The notes below the pieces were generated by a model. It was given only the letters and a program-made list of their open reading frames with translations. It was not told where the DNA came from and ran no database searches. This document shows, piece after piece, positions 13,253-23,230 of a stretch of 64,000 nt of DNA; the first letter of the stretch is position 1, and each line of letters starts with the position of its first letter. The translations under genes and the position numbers were made by a program. Source of the DNA: Balaenoptera acutorostrata (lineage: Eukaryota; Chordata; Mammalia; Artiodactyla; Balaenopteridae); the NCBI RefSeq assembly GCF_949987535.1, contig NC_080079.1, positions 50,455,000-50,518,999 of the forward strand. The letters are read 5' to 3'.

Positions 13253-13583
13253 TTTTTAACATATTATTATTATTATTATTTTTTTTGGCTGTCTTGGGTC
13301 TTCATTGTTGCGTGCGGGCTTTCTCTAGTTGCAGTGAGCGCAGGCTCCTCGTTGCAGTGCGTGGGCTTATCATTGTTGTGGCTTCTCTTATTGCAGAGCG
13401 TGGGCTCTAGGCGCGTGGGCTCAGTAGTTGCAGCACGCAGGCCCTAGAGCGCGCGGGCTTCAGTAGTTGTGGCGCACAGGCTCAGTAGCTCCGTGGCATG
13501 TGGGATCTTCCCGGACTAGGGATCGAACCTGTGCCCCTGCATTAACAGGCATATTCTTAACCACTGTGCCACTAAGGAAGTTC
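13253..13583 (-). repeat. CHR SINE, long form
   Basis: Minus-strand copy with a (TTA)n tail. CCTTTTATT flanks it at 13244-13252 and 13584-13592. Confidence 0.92.
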
Positions 13584-13670
13584 CCTTTTATTGGTTTTTA
13601 ACTTCTGTTTCAATGATTATTTCCTCCTTGTCATTTACTCTGTATCTTTGTGCTTTCTCCCTTTTTTCTT

Positions 13671-14260
13671 TTATTTTTTCTTTTTCTTTTGTTTCTTTTT
13701 AACTTTATTGTATTATAGTTGATTTACAATGTTGTGTTAGTTTCAGGTGTACAATGAAGTGATTCCATTTACATATACATATATTCATTCTTTTTCAGAC
13801 CCTTTTCTCATATAAGTTATCACAGAACATCAAGTAGAGCTCCCTGTTATACAGCAGGTCCTTGTTGGTTATCTACCTTATATATAGTTATGTGTGTCTG
13901 TTAATCCCAAGCTCCTGATTTATCCCTCCTCCCCACATTTCCCCTTTGGTAACCATAAGTTTGTTTTCCATATCTGTAAGTTTGTTTCTATTTTGTAAAT
14001 TAGTTCACTTGTATCATTTTTTAAAAAATTAGATTCCACATGTGAGTGCTCTGTCTGACTTACTTCACTTAATATGATAATTTCTAGGTCCACCCATGCT
14101 GCTGCAAATGGCATTATTTCATTCTTTTTTATGGCTGAGTAATATTCCACTCTATATACATACCACATCTTCTTTATCCATTCCTCTGTCAGTGGACATT
14201 TAGATTGCTTCCATGTCTTAGTTATTGTAAATAGTGCTGCAATGAACATTGGGGTGCATG
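13671..14260 (-). mobile_element. Young 5'-truncated L1 3' end
   Basis: 590-bp minus-strand L1 3' end. It shows the ORF2 C-terminal phrases KMWYVYRVEYYSAIKKNE and EIIILSEVSQ (13920-14249). Exact duplications TCTCCCTTTTTTCTT lie at 13656-13670 and 14261-14275. Confidence 0.93.
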
Positions 14261-14954
14261 TCTCCCTTTTTTCTTGATCAGATTAACTAGTTGGTTCATC
14301 TATCTTTTTTTGAAACAAGATTTTGATTTATTATTAAAATTATCATTTTTTAATTCTTATTCTTATTAATTTCTGCTTTTACCTTTATTATTTCATTCCT
14401 GTTTCTCTGCTTTACTTTGTTGTTCTTTTGCTAGTTTTCTGAGTTTGGAATTTAATTCATTTATTTTTATTCTTTCATTTTTATTGATAAAAAGAGTTTA
14501 GCTAATAAATTTTTCTTTGATAACTCCCTTAAATGCATCCCAGAGATTCTGACATGCAGTGTTTTCATTGTCATTATTTTTTTTTAAATTGTATAATATC
14601 AGTTTGTATTTCCTTTTTCACCCAGGATTTTTTTAATAGGTTTAAAATTTCCAGATATAGGACCTGCTGTTGTTGTTGTTGTTAATAAATTCTAGTTTTA
14701 TACCATTTGATCAGCGTGTTTGTAATAATTCCACTTTATAGACGTTACTGACATTTTCTTTATGACCTAATAGGATCAATTTTCCTGACTGTGTTGTGGG
14801 CACATGACAAAAATGCATATTTCTATCATTAGAATGTAGACTTCAATTTATATACATAAGATCTACCCTATTCATAGGATCAACACTGTTCACTATGTTA
14901 TTTAGATCTTTTATGTCCTTAGTTATATTCTGTCTATTAGATCTGTCTTGTGCC

Positions 14955-15165
14955 ATTAGAGAAACGCAAATTAATACCACAATGAGATATCACTACACAC
15001 TGATTAGAATGGCTACTATTTCAAAACAGGACAATACCAAATGCTGACAAGGATGCAGAGAATCTACAAGACACACTGCTGGTAGGAGCCGCTCTGGAAA
15101 ATAGTTTGGCAGTTTCTTTTAAAACTGAACATGTATTTGCCATACAACCCCCTCTTTTCATTATC
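14955..15165 (+). repeat. L1 ORF2 C-terminal fragment
   Basis: gagaaacgcaaattaatacc, aatgagatatcactacacac and gattagaatggctact are the plus-strand L1 segment just before the ORF2 end. Opposite orientation to the neighbouring L1. Confidence 0.85.
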
Positions 15166-15376
15166 TCAAGAATTCCAGGGGCTCAGAAACTCCACGGAAG
15201 AACTTCGGAGGTCCCTGGAACCACTTGGAATGATATGCAAGGTTTTATATCTATCTACTTAAGTCTGTTTTTCTGAAGACATGGCCCATAGCTTCTCAAA
15301 AAGGTCTATGACTTGCTAAAAGGTTAAGAACCATGACTATATTGACTCTAAGAAAAATAAGAAAATGAAACATGAA
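15166..15376. other. Unclassified, perhaps DNA-transposon end
   Basis: The phrase gacttgctaaaaggttaaga resembles the end of a hAT MITE, but I cannot name it. Confidence 0.3.
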
Positions 15377-15390
15377 CCCCAATATTTCTT

Positions 15391-15778
15391 TTTTCTTTTT
15401 TTTAAAATGAAATTTATTTTATTTATTAATTAATTTATTTATTTATTTTTTAAATTTTTGGCTGCGTTGGGTCTTCATTGCTGCGCGCGGGCTTTCTCTA
15501 GTTGCAGCGAGCGGGGGTTACTCTTCATTGCAGTGTGTGGGCTTCTCGTTACGGTGGCTTCTCTTGCTGCAGAGTACAGCCTCTAGGTGCGTGGGCTTCA
15601 GTAGTTGTGGCACGTGGGCTCAGTAGTTGTGGCTCGCGGGCTCTAGAGTGCAAGCTCAGTAGTGGTGGCACACGGGCTTAGTTGCTCCGCGGCATGTGGG
15701 ATCTTCCCGGACCAGGCCTTGAACCCATGTCCCCAGCATTGGCAGGCGGATTCTTAACCACTGTGCCACCAGGGAAGC
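15391..15778 (-). repeat. CHR SINE, long form
   Basis: Minus-strand copy. Exact 14-bp duplication CCCCAATATTTCTT at 15377-15390 and 15779-15792. It lies about 200 bp downstream of the SHLD2 108-bp exon. Confidence 0.95.
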
Positions 15779-15975
15779 CCCCAATATTTCTTAAATATGA
15801 TTATACTGTACAAGTTCATTTTTGTAAATTCTATTTTCATTCTTACTAAGAAAATAAACCAATACCTTTCAGCTAACTTGTTTAGAAGACATTTTGTAAC
15901 ATTACCATTTTAACCCTACTTTTTTCTAATACACTTCAAATACTAAGAAATTATTATATTTAAAATGTGTCTTAC

Positions 15976-16083
15976 ATTCTTCAGGATGGACAGATGAATA
16001 ACTCCCAAGATTTAATAAGTGACTGGTAAATGTTGATTGCAGTACTGTCTCACCAACCCAATGATCCTCATGAATAGTAACAT
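15976..16083 (-). CDS. SHLD2: SHLD2 second coding exon (108 bp, OB-fold continuation)
   Basis: This short exon has no methionine and is too small to stand out as an ORF. The acceptor CCCCTTTCTAG ends at 16084 and the donor is GAAT|GTAAGA at 15976/15975. Joined to the upstream exon, the split codon G|AT gives Asp513. The next residues read [18 protein letters not shown], then LLNLGSYSS and HPEE, and match the human SHLD2 segment after GDIILLT almost residue for residue. It is phase 1 at both ends, so the last base T must join a following exon (Y in human). That exon is not in 1..15975. It extends the first OB fold of the C-terminal ssDNA- and SHLD1-binding region. The match in sequence, phase, order and strand makes the call firm. 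Confidence 0.93.
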
Positions 16084-16417
16084 CTAGAAAGGGGAAAAAA
16101 AAAAGTTCTGATCATGCCAAAAATTCCTTCACATTGTGGTTAACGTACCTATCATAGCAAAATACTGTGCATGCCTCTCACGTGCCAGCCAACTGAAGTT
16201 CAAATAGGGTAAATCATCTGCCTAAAGAAACAAAATGATAAAATAGCAAATCTGAACTCTGAACCTAGGTATGTCTGTATGTAGGTAAAATAACAAAATT
16301 GCTTCTGTATATTCAAACAATATCAATATGGACGCTCTGCTCCACAGAAGTTTAATGGCTTTTGTTCACTTAAGGCAAATGGTACAATGTATATTTCTGA
16401 TAAATTAAAAGTGAATA

Positions 16418-16747
16418 GGGACTTCCCTGGTGGCACAGTGGTTAAGAATCTGCCTGCCAATGCAGGGGACGCGGGTTCAATCCCTGGGCTGGGAAGATCC
16501 CATATGCCTCGGCACAACTAAGCCCACGCGCCACAACTACTGAGTCTGCACTCTAGAGCCCACAAGCCACAACTACTGAGCCCGTGTGCTGCAACTACTG
16601 AAGCCCACGCGCATAGAGCCCATGCTCTGCAACAAGAGAAGCCACTGCAATGAGAAGCCTGAGCACTGCAATGAAAAGTAGCTCCCACTCGCCACAACTA
16701 GGGAAAGCCATTCACAGCAACAAAGACCCAACACAGCCAAAAAAAAA
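16418..16747 (+). repeat. CHR SINE, long form
   Basis: Head gggacttccctggtggcaca to an A tail, with duplications AAAAGTGAATA (16407-16417) and AAAAGTGACTA (16748-16758). Antisense to SHLD2 in its intron. Confidence 0.95.
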
Positions 16748-17738
16748 AAAAGTGACTAATTTAGGGCCAGGAAGCCAAGCAGTGGTTCATTCCAAAGCAG
16801 TAGTGCCTAGAAGAGTAAAAAATATTCAGTATGCATTTACCCCTTCTGCTAATAAGCACAACATAAGGCATTCTTATTCAGAAATTGTGAACTAGATACT
16901 ATGTTTTCCTAAGGAAATAAAGCAAAACAGAACAAAAAACCCTGTTAAAAAAAAAGGTGTTCATAGAAATAATCTAAATATACTATAATAGGAAAATGGT
17001 TAAGTAAATTGTGCTAAATCACTTCACAGAATGTTACCTAGTTGTTAACAATTGTATGGACACTAGGAAAAGAGAGAGAGATAGCAGGGTTGAGTTTCCA
17101 TCTGCTAGGAAAAGGCCTCCTGGGAGGCACACACAGTGACAGTAATGCCTTGGTAAAGTAACCATGGTCCACGGTCTAACCCTCTCTTTACGGTCTGGGG
17201 AACCTCATTTTTTTCAGCACTCCAAAAATAGATTTCAGCTCTGCAGCATAAGCTCAGTTAATGAGACAAAAAAACCCAAAACAGAACACCATCTTTTTGT
17301 TTAAATATACAACAAGGCATTAATTGCCAAAGAACAACACTTGCAGCCTGTTCTCACCTTGTAGGCAGTTTTACACCTTGGAAGCCAAGTCATAAGGAAA
17401 GGGCTGCTCAGCGAACACTGAATCAGAACAGAGCTGAGTTAGATGACCTGAGCTGCCAACGAATAAGAGGATACCGCCAGTGAGACAAGACTACGCCAAG
17501 CTGTTACAATCCCATGTTCATCTCTTCAGTAGGGACTGCACCTGACAATCTTACACAAATACCAGCGTATATTAGCTAAGGTTCTCACTCTCCCAGCAAA
17601 CCATCCGGTAGGAATTACCAGTGATTGCCTTGATTTCTCTTTATAAGCTTCTAAGGCTGACCCACACCTCTTCTCTATCACATTCTTTCTTTAGATGTGC
17701 TATTAAGCTCAATCAACTTCATCCTGGTCTGGGATTCA

Positions 17739-18047
17739 TGCTTTTTTTTTAATATAAATTTATTTATTTATTCACTTATTTTTGGCTGCGTTGGGTCGTC
17801 ATTGCTGCCCACGGGCGTTTCTCTAGTTTTGACAAGCGGGGGCTACTCTTCGTTGCATTGCGTGGGCTTCTCACTGCGGTAGCTTCTCTTTGTTGCGGAG
17901 CACGGGCCCTAGGTATGTGGGCTTCAGCAGTTGTGGCACACAGGCTTAGTTGCTCCGCAGCATGTGGGATCTTCCTGGACCAGGGCTCGAACCCGTGTCC
18001 CCTGCATTGGCAGGCAGATTCTTAACCACTGCGCCACCAGGGAAGTC
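17739..18047 (-). repeat. CHR SINE, long form (first of stacked pair)
   Basis: Minus-strand copy. Duplication CTGGGATTCA at 17729-17738 and 18048-18057. Confidence 0.93.
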
Positions 18048-18062
18048 CTGGGATTCACTCTT

Positions 18063-18426
18063 TTTTTTTTTTTTTTTAATTAAGATTGGAAAGTCCACTT
18101 ATTTATTTTTATTTATTTATTTATTTTTGGCTGTGTTGGGTCTTCGTTGCCGCGCACGGGCTTTCTCTAGTTGCGGCGAGCGGGGACTACTCTTCGCTGT
18201 GGTATGTGGGCTTCTCATTGCAGTGGCTTCTCTTGTTGTGGAGCAGGGGCTCTAGGCACGCAGGCTTCAGTAGTTGTGGCTCACAGGCTCTAGAGCACAG
18301 GCTCAGTAGTTGTGGTGCAAGGGCTTATTTGCTCCATGGCATGTGGGATCCTCCCAGACCAGGGCTCGAACCCGTGTCCCCTGCATTGGCAGGCAGATTC
18401 TTAACCACTGCACCACCAGGGAAGTC
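18063..18426 (-). repeat. CHR SINE, long form (second of stacked pair)
   Basis: Minus-strand copy inserted in the right-hand duplication of the preceding SINE. Its own duplication is CTGGGATTCACTCTT at 18048-18062 and 18427-18441. Between its (AAAT)n tail and the terminal A-run lie about 21 extra bases (18078-18098). Confidence 0.94.
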
Positions 18427-18569
18427 CTGGGATTCACTCTTAAAATGACTGGTATCTCTGCCCTAATACACTGGTGTGTTGATTTTTAAATCAATAAAGG
18501 ACATGTAACAAAATGTTAAGATTTCTTTTTTCACGTGAAAAAGCAGGATACAAACTGTTTTTCATGATT

Positions 18570-18800
18570 ACAATTGTATATTAAGAGTAGGGATTCTGGA
18601 GTCTGGGTGAAACCCTGCTTTGCCACCTCCTAGCTGGGTGACAGTGGGCAAGTTACTTCACTTCCCTAGGTCCCAATTTCCTCCAGCTGAAAAATGAGGA
18701 TGATAATCAGTGCTCTCCTCATGTAGTTGTTGTAATGAGTTGAAAGACACGTGAAGTTTGAAACAGGGACTGACACTAAGTAAGTTCCCAATAAATATCA
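18570..18800 (+). repeat. MIR SINE
   Basis: Shows the MIR core: gattctggagtctgggtgaa, tgggcaagttacttcacttc and a tail near aagtaagttcccaataaata. Confidence 0.85.
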
Positions 18801-18880
18801 GCTATTACCCATGTATGCAGACACAGATTGAGAAGCACGGGGAAGATAAGAGGAAGGTAACACTCCAAAACTCCACTGGC

Positions 18881-18902
18881 AAAAAAAAAAAAAAAAAAAA
18901 AA
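18881..18902 (+). mobile_element. Poly(A)-only retroposition scar
   Basis: A pure run of about 22 A is flanked by the perfect direct repeat AAAACTCCACTGGC (18867-18880 and 18903-18916). This is what a retroposon truncated to only its tail would leave. Confidence 0.75.
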
Positions 18903-18980
18903 AAAACTCCACTGGCGGTTATATGAGGTTGGTATAATACCAGGAGTTTCTCTTTTCCATATTTCCAAATGTGATTAATA

Positions 18981-19170
18981 GCGACCCTTGAATAACGTGG
19001 GGTTAACGCATCTATAACTTTACAGTTAGCCCTCCATATCCCTTGTTCCTCCACATCCACGGATTCAACCAACCACTAACAGTGGAGTACTGTAGTGTTT
19101 ACTATTGAAAAATATGCACATATAAGTGGACCCATGCAGTTCAAACCCATGTTGTTCAAGGCCCTACAGT
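18981..19170 (-). repeat. MER8-like Tigger MITE
   Basis: Inverted ends: gacccttgaataacgtgggg at the left and cccatgttgttcaagg at the right. Internal phrases are ccacggattcaaccaacc and atataagtggacccatgcag. A TA precedes the left end. The name is from memory. Confidence 0.75.
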
Positions 19171-19663
19171 AATTTTAATAATTTTAAAATGCAATAGAAA
19201 TTCTATGTTCCCTCAATAAGAATGTAGTGTGCACAGCTTTATTAGGGATTAAGTAGTAGATATATTGTCCTTTTATCATAAGATGGTTAATACACCTAAG
19301 GAAAATGGTAAAAAAAAGATACATAAATAAAACTATAAAAAACAAAGAAAGAGCCTGATGATACACGACATGAATGCTAGCACAGTGAATGAAAGGAGGA
19401 GCAAGCAGAGAAGGCTTCTTAAGGAGAAGATGAGTGGGAAGGAGGGACAGAGCTAAGAAGGACAGACAAACGCCCAGAAATGGCAACACACAGGACCCCG
19501 GGAAGGGGTGAGGAGACCAACACGGATGCCATAAGGAACTCGATCATTGCTGGAACCCTGAGAGGCAAATGGTAAAGAGAGAATCCTCAAAGGCTTAAAG
19601 TGGGAGGGGGAAAAAGCCCACAGCTCTGTAAAATAAACTCCCAGTATACCATGATGACCTTAC

Positions 19664-21200
19664 CCGTGAGTAAAATTATATCTCCAAGAAACACTGTAAG
19701 TGCCCAAAACGCTGCAGTCCTCCACAGAAAAACCTTCTTCTTAATTTCTGATTGGTCAATTACCACAATTGTTGCTAAAGGCACTTTGGAGCCAGAATTT
19801 GGTCCAGATTTTATGTTTATTTCTTTCACGTGACATGGAGATAACACCATGACTAAACAATTATACTTCTGACTTTCAGAATCACAGTTTTTTATTAACG
19901 ATGTTTTTTTAATGCCCTTAAATCCAGACACATTCCTCTGGTGCATTGTTACAGTATGATCTCTCTCATTAGAAATCAACTTGATTTTCTTAGCGACGTG
20001 GGGGACTTCAGATAGAGCTTGAGGATGGCCTGATTTATCTTCAGAGGTCCAACTTCTTTTAATAGAACTTTTGTGGAAGGTATTTAGTTGGGAACACAGT
20101 ATTCCTGAGCTACATGACTCAATGCGTATCTCATTTGGTGGCAATTTACCATCAAAACTGAAAAGTTCTTGAGATCCTATATTTTCTTCAAGACCTTTAT
20201 CGGTGTTCAAGAGAATGTGGCTATTTTTTGTTTCAGGACAAACAGGACTAAAAAGTTCAAGGGAACAGGCTTGGTTCTGTCCACCTTCATATCCTTCTGT
20301 AGAATCATCATTGGGCTGAATCAAATTATCTTCAGTTATTCTTATTTCCCCATGGCTTGTCTCTGGTTCAATCTCCATTTTAATCGTTCCTTTATTTACA
20401 GAATTCTGCCCTTTATACTTCCTTTGAGCTAAAAAAGCAACCTGGCTGGAGGTCATTACACTGAGAAATTCAGTATCAGTGGATATTTTAAGGCCTGAGA
20501 CCTTCCTAACTGTTCCTTCAGGCCTTGGTTTGTCTACTGTGCTAGAGGAAAAGAATTCCAGACACTGGTTTTGTATTTCTTGATGCTCTGTTGGTGCACA
20601 GTCTGTTTCCATAGCTCCTGGCCCCGTATTAGTCTGTTCAGCACCACAGACCACATCCAATATAGCTGCACACTTATGATCTAACTGAAAGGAATTTTTT
20701 GGAACATTCTGACCATGTATATTTGATTGATCTTTATGCTGTTCATCTGTGATTCTCTTATGTTCACTGAAAAGCTTTTGATACTTTTCTTCTTCAGTTA
20801 AATGTTGAAATCCGGCCTTAAATCCACATATTTGATCACTGGAGTTGGTTCTATCACTCAACCCCAAGGGGTGACTCTTCTGGGATTTTATAGTTTGTGT
20901 TTCAGAAATGCAATGTGTGAAGTCATCTTTCACATGAACAGATCTGTTCACAGAGTTTGCTGGAAAATGACCATGAGGAAGATCTGGAGGGTCCAGAGGT
21001 TCCAGGTCCTGATAATCCTCAAGACTTTTGTGCCTGCATTTTTCATCCTTCAGATGTAAGGAATGGTGATTGTACAAAAGCTGAATTTCTTTCCAGGGGT
21101 CCGCAGTGGACACTAAAGAAGTTGGTTCCTGTGATACTGTCATTTCCAGTGGACTGACTGGAGCACCCCAAAAAATGTGGACTTGAGATCCTCCACTCAT
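19664..21200 (-). CDS. SHLD2: SHLD2 first coding exon (N-terminal 512 residues)
   Basis: SHLD2 is the scaffold and ssDNA-binding subunit of shieldin (SHLD1, SHLD2, SHLD3, REV7/MAD2L2). Shieldin acts in the nucleus downstream of 53BP1-RIF1 to protect double-strand breaks from resection and favour end joining, including class-switch recombination. The exon reads from [14 protein letters not shown] at the start, the conserved N-terminus that in the family binds SHLD3-REV7. A long Ser/Asn/Glu-rich, probably disordered region follows to about residue 420. It ends with the start of the first OB fold ([16 protein letters not shown], then [19 protein letters not shown]). The start is set by a splice acceptor TTTTTTCAG ending at 21206, five bases before the ATG; the 66 in-frame codons further upstream are intron. 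The donor is ACGG|GTAAGG, so the exon ends at 19664 in phase 1. The 25 codons read past it (to 19587) are intron. The frame is fully open and looks functional. Homology is recognised from memory of human SHLD2. Confidence 0.95.
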
Positions 21201-21207
21201 GGTTTCT
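21201..21207 (-). other. SHLD2: SHLD2 splice acceptor and 5-base leader before ATG
   Basis: On the minus strand an AG at 21207-21206 follows a T-rich tract (CATTTTTTCAG). The exon then begins AAACC directly before the ATG at 21200. This means at least one upstream non-coding exon must exist at higher coordinates; I could not recognise it. Confidence 0.85.
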
Positions 21208-21640
21208 GAAAAAATGAAAAATCTAAAATAAGCCTTTGTCATTAAATTTTTATAAGTTGATATTAACTTATATCCCCAAAGCAAATATAAACTATGAATC
21301 AAAAACATAATTAATAGATGATTTACATTGTTACTCCATTTAATTATAAAAGTAATAAATATATAAGAAATCGTAAGGAGAAACCAAAACATCCACAAAA
21401 ATTCCTCACATAAAGACTCTCTTTAAGGAAAATAAAGCTAAGTATACTAACATCAAACGAGTAAATCCTTAGCATGGTCACTTTTTTGTGTTGAAAAACT
21501 TGCACCATTTAAACAATAACTTAGTAAAGAAGGCAGGAAACAGCATTTGTTTAACTGCACTATAGTCACCTTGAAATCTCCTGTTTCCTTTACTCCATTG
21601 ATTATGCAAGTTTAGGGCCTCCTTCCTTGAACTGTGAACT
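21206..21640 (-). other. SHLD2: SHLD2 intron upstream of first coding exon
   Basis: AT-rich intron with no repeat or exon that I recognise. Confidence 0.6.
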
Positions 21641-21653
21641 CAATTCCCAAGAT

Positions 21654-21939
21654 TAGGGACCTCCCTGGTGGTCCAGTGGGTAAGACTTCATGCTCCCAAT
21701 GCAGGGGGCCCGGGTTCGATCCCTGGTCGGGGAACCAGACTCCACACGCATGCCGCAACTGAGTCGGCATGCCGCAACTGAGTCGGCATGCCGCAACTGA
21801 GTCGGCATGCCGCAATAAAGGATCCCGTGCACCAAAACGAAGATCCTGAGCACCGCAGCTAAGACGCCCCCACAGCCAAAATGAGTAAATAAATATTAAA
21901 AAAAAAAGTAAACACACACACACACATACACACAAGTTT
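21654..21939 (+). repeat. CHR SINE with internal 19-bp tandem repeat
   Basis: Head gacctccctggtggtccagtg. The unit GCATGCCGCAACTGAGTCG is repeated three times at 21748-21804 with a fourth partial copy. A (CA)n tract lies at 21911-21933. Exact duplication CAATTCCCAAGAT at 21641-21653 and 21940-21952. Confidence 0.95.
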
Positions 21940-22073
21940 CAATTCCCAAGATCAAAACAAAAGGGTTGAACCAGAGAGAAAATAAAAAACCAAGGCTCTT
22001 TTCAAGATGTCCAAGTGACTGTATTATCTATCTTTAATCTGTTAGCATAATCAATAGTTGCTTCTGTATTTTT

Positions 22074-22092
22074 TTTTTTAAACAATCACACT

Positions 22093-22135
<43 letters not shown>

Positions 22136-22425
22136 TTTTTGGCTGTGCTGGGTCTTTGGTTCGTGCGAGGGCTTTCTCCAGTTGCGGCAAGTGGGGGCCA
22201 CTCTTCATCGCGGTGCGGGGACCGCTCTTCATCGCGGTGCGCGGGCCTTTCACTATCGCGGCCCCTCCCGTCGCGGGGCACAGGCTCCAGACGCGCAGGC
22301 TCAGCAGCCGTGGCTCATGGGCCCAGCTGCTCCGTGGCATGTGGGATCTTCCCAGACCAGGGCTCGAACCCGTGTCTCCTGCATTAGCAGGCAGATTCTC
22401 AACCACTGCGCCACCAGGGAAGCCC
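22074..22425 (-). repeat. CHR SINE, gggcttccc form with 24-bp duplication
   Basis: Minus-strand copy with a (TTTA)n tail at 22094-22138. Two adjacent 24-bp units, 22191-22214 and 22215-22238, duplicate the ctcttcatcgcggt segment. Duplication TGCTTCTGTATTTTT at 22059-22073 and 22426-22440. Confidence 0.95.
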
Positions 22426-22634
22426 TGCTTCTGTATTTTTAATCTTCTCTAAAATACACCAGATTAAGAAAAGTCACTTTGTAATACACAGATAAAAAAA
22501 ACTCATTATAATTTAAACAGTTTTTCATTAACTGTGGCACTTGATATAAGTAAATCTAAGTAAGCATCATATTTAGTGAGATAAAAATAAACATACCAAT
22601 ATTTACTTGATAATAACTGACTTCCAAAAAGTTT

Positions 22635-22764
22635 GTGTTTTTATTTTGTTTTTTTTTGGCCGCGCTGCGTGGCTTGCGGGATCTTAGTTCCCCAACCAGG
22701 GATACAACCGCGCCCTTGGCAGTGAAAGTGCAGCGTCCTAACCACTGGACCGCCAGGGAAATCC
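22635..22764 (-). repeat. Short CHR-like SINE
   Basis: Minus-strand copy from ggccgcgctgcgtggcttgc to ccactggaccgccagggaaa. Imperfect duplication CCAAAAAGTTT (22624-22634) and CCAAAGAGTAT (22765-22775). Confidence 0.9.
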
Positions 22765-22775
22765 CCAAAGAGTAT

Positions 22776-23230
22776 TTATTAAATAGATCTATTCCTAGAG
22801 TTTGCTGACAAATTTTTTATAGTGCTACAGGGACAAAAAGACAGAGTCCCTGGCCTAAGAGAACTGTCAGCCTGGTTTTAAAAAAAAACAAAAAGGAGAG
22901 AAAAATAGTGAATGTAAACTCATAGTTTAAAAATAATGTAATAAATACTATAAGCTATAAATAGGAAACAGTAGTCTCCTGTGGAACAATGCTCCTATGG
23001 AAGGTAAGCGCTATGGCTATAAGCATCTAAACAAAAGAACGAGCAGCTGTAAAAGGCAGAGTTATGAAAGACCATGGTATGATTGAGGACTTTTGATCAG
23101 AGTGCAGGGTCCTTTGTAAAAAGGTAAGAAAGTTTCAAATCATGAAAAGTCCATCTGGAAGTATGGGAAATATGGCAGTATACAGGAAACGACAGCTATT
23201 ATCCAGTCACTCTTATCATTCCTTGAAGAT
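22776..23230. other. No gene seen
   Basis: Unclassified intronic sequence without a feature I can name. Confidence 0.5.

Larger units (their letters stand above)
10813..14954 (-). repeat. Old L1 ORF2, split by SINEs and a younger L1
   Basis: Minus-strand L1 ORF2 resumes with aaatggctacccagttacct and continues through the reverse-transcriptase region toward its N-terminal side. It is interrupted by SINEs at 12171-12868, 12980-13110 and 13253-13583, and by the L1 at 13671-14260. No reading frame survives. Confidence 0.78.
16084..19663 (-). other. SHLD2: SHLD2 intron between the two coding exons
   Basis: A 3.58-kb GT-AG intron. It holds a decayed MIR-like stretch (about 16175-16275), three CHR SINEs (16418, 17739, 18063), a MIR (18570), a poly(A)-only insertion (18881) and a MER8-like MITE (18981). 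The stretches 16760-17728 and 19171-19663 look unique; I see no conserved exon in them. Confidence 0.85.

Noticed and set aside
1..15975. Further SHLD2 C-terminal exons
   Set aside because: I looked on the minus strand for sequence continuing the second OB fold and found none; the interval is mostly L1 and SINE.
19587..19663. Apparent C-terminal 25 residues of the large SHLD2 ORF (GKVIMVYW and onward)
   Set aside because: They follow a strong GTAAGG donor, and the true continuation is the exon at 16083-15976.
21201..21398. Upstream in-frame extension of 66 codons with hydrophobic residues
   Set aside because: It lies before a splice acceptor, reads as AT-rich intron, and is absent from SHLD2 proteins.
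21690..21725. CTCF-like gcagggggcc in ggtccagtggg-form SINEs
   Set aside because: The flanking CC of the core is replaced, so the match is partial and common to all copies.
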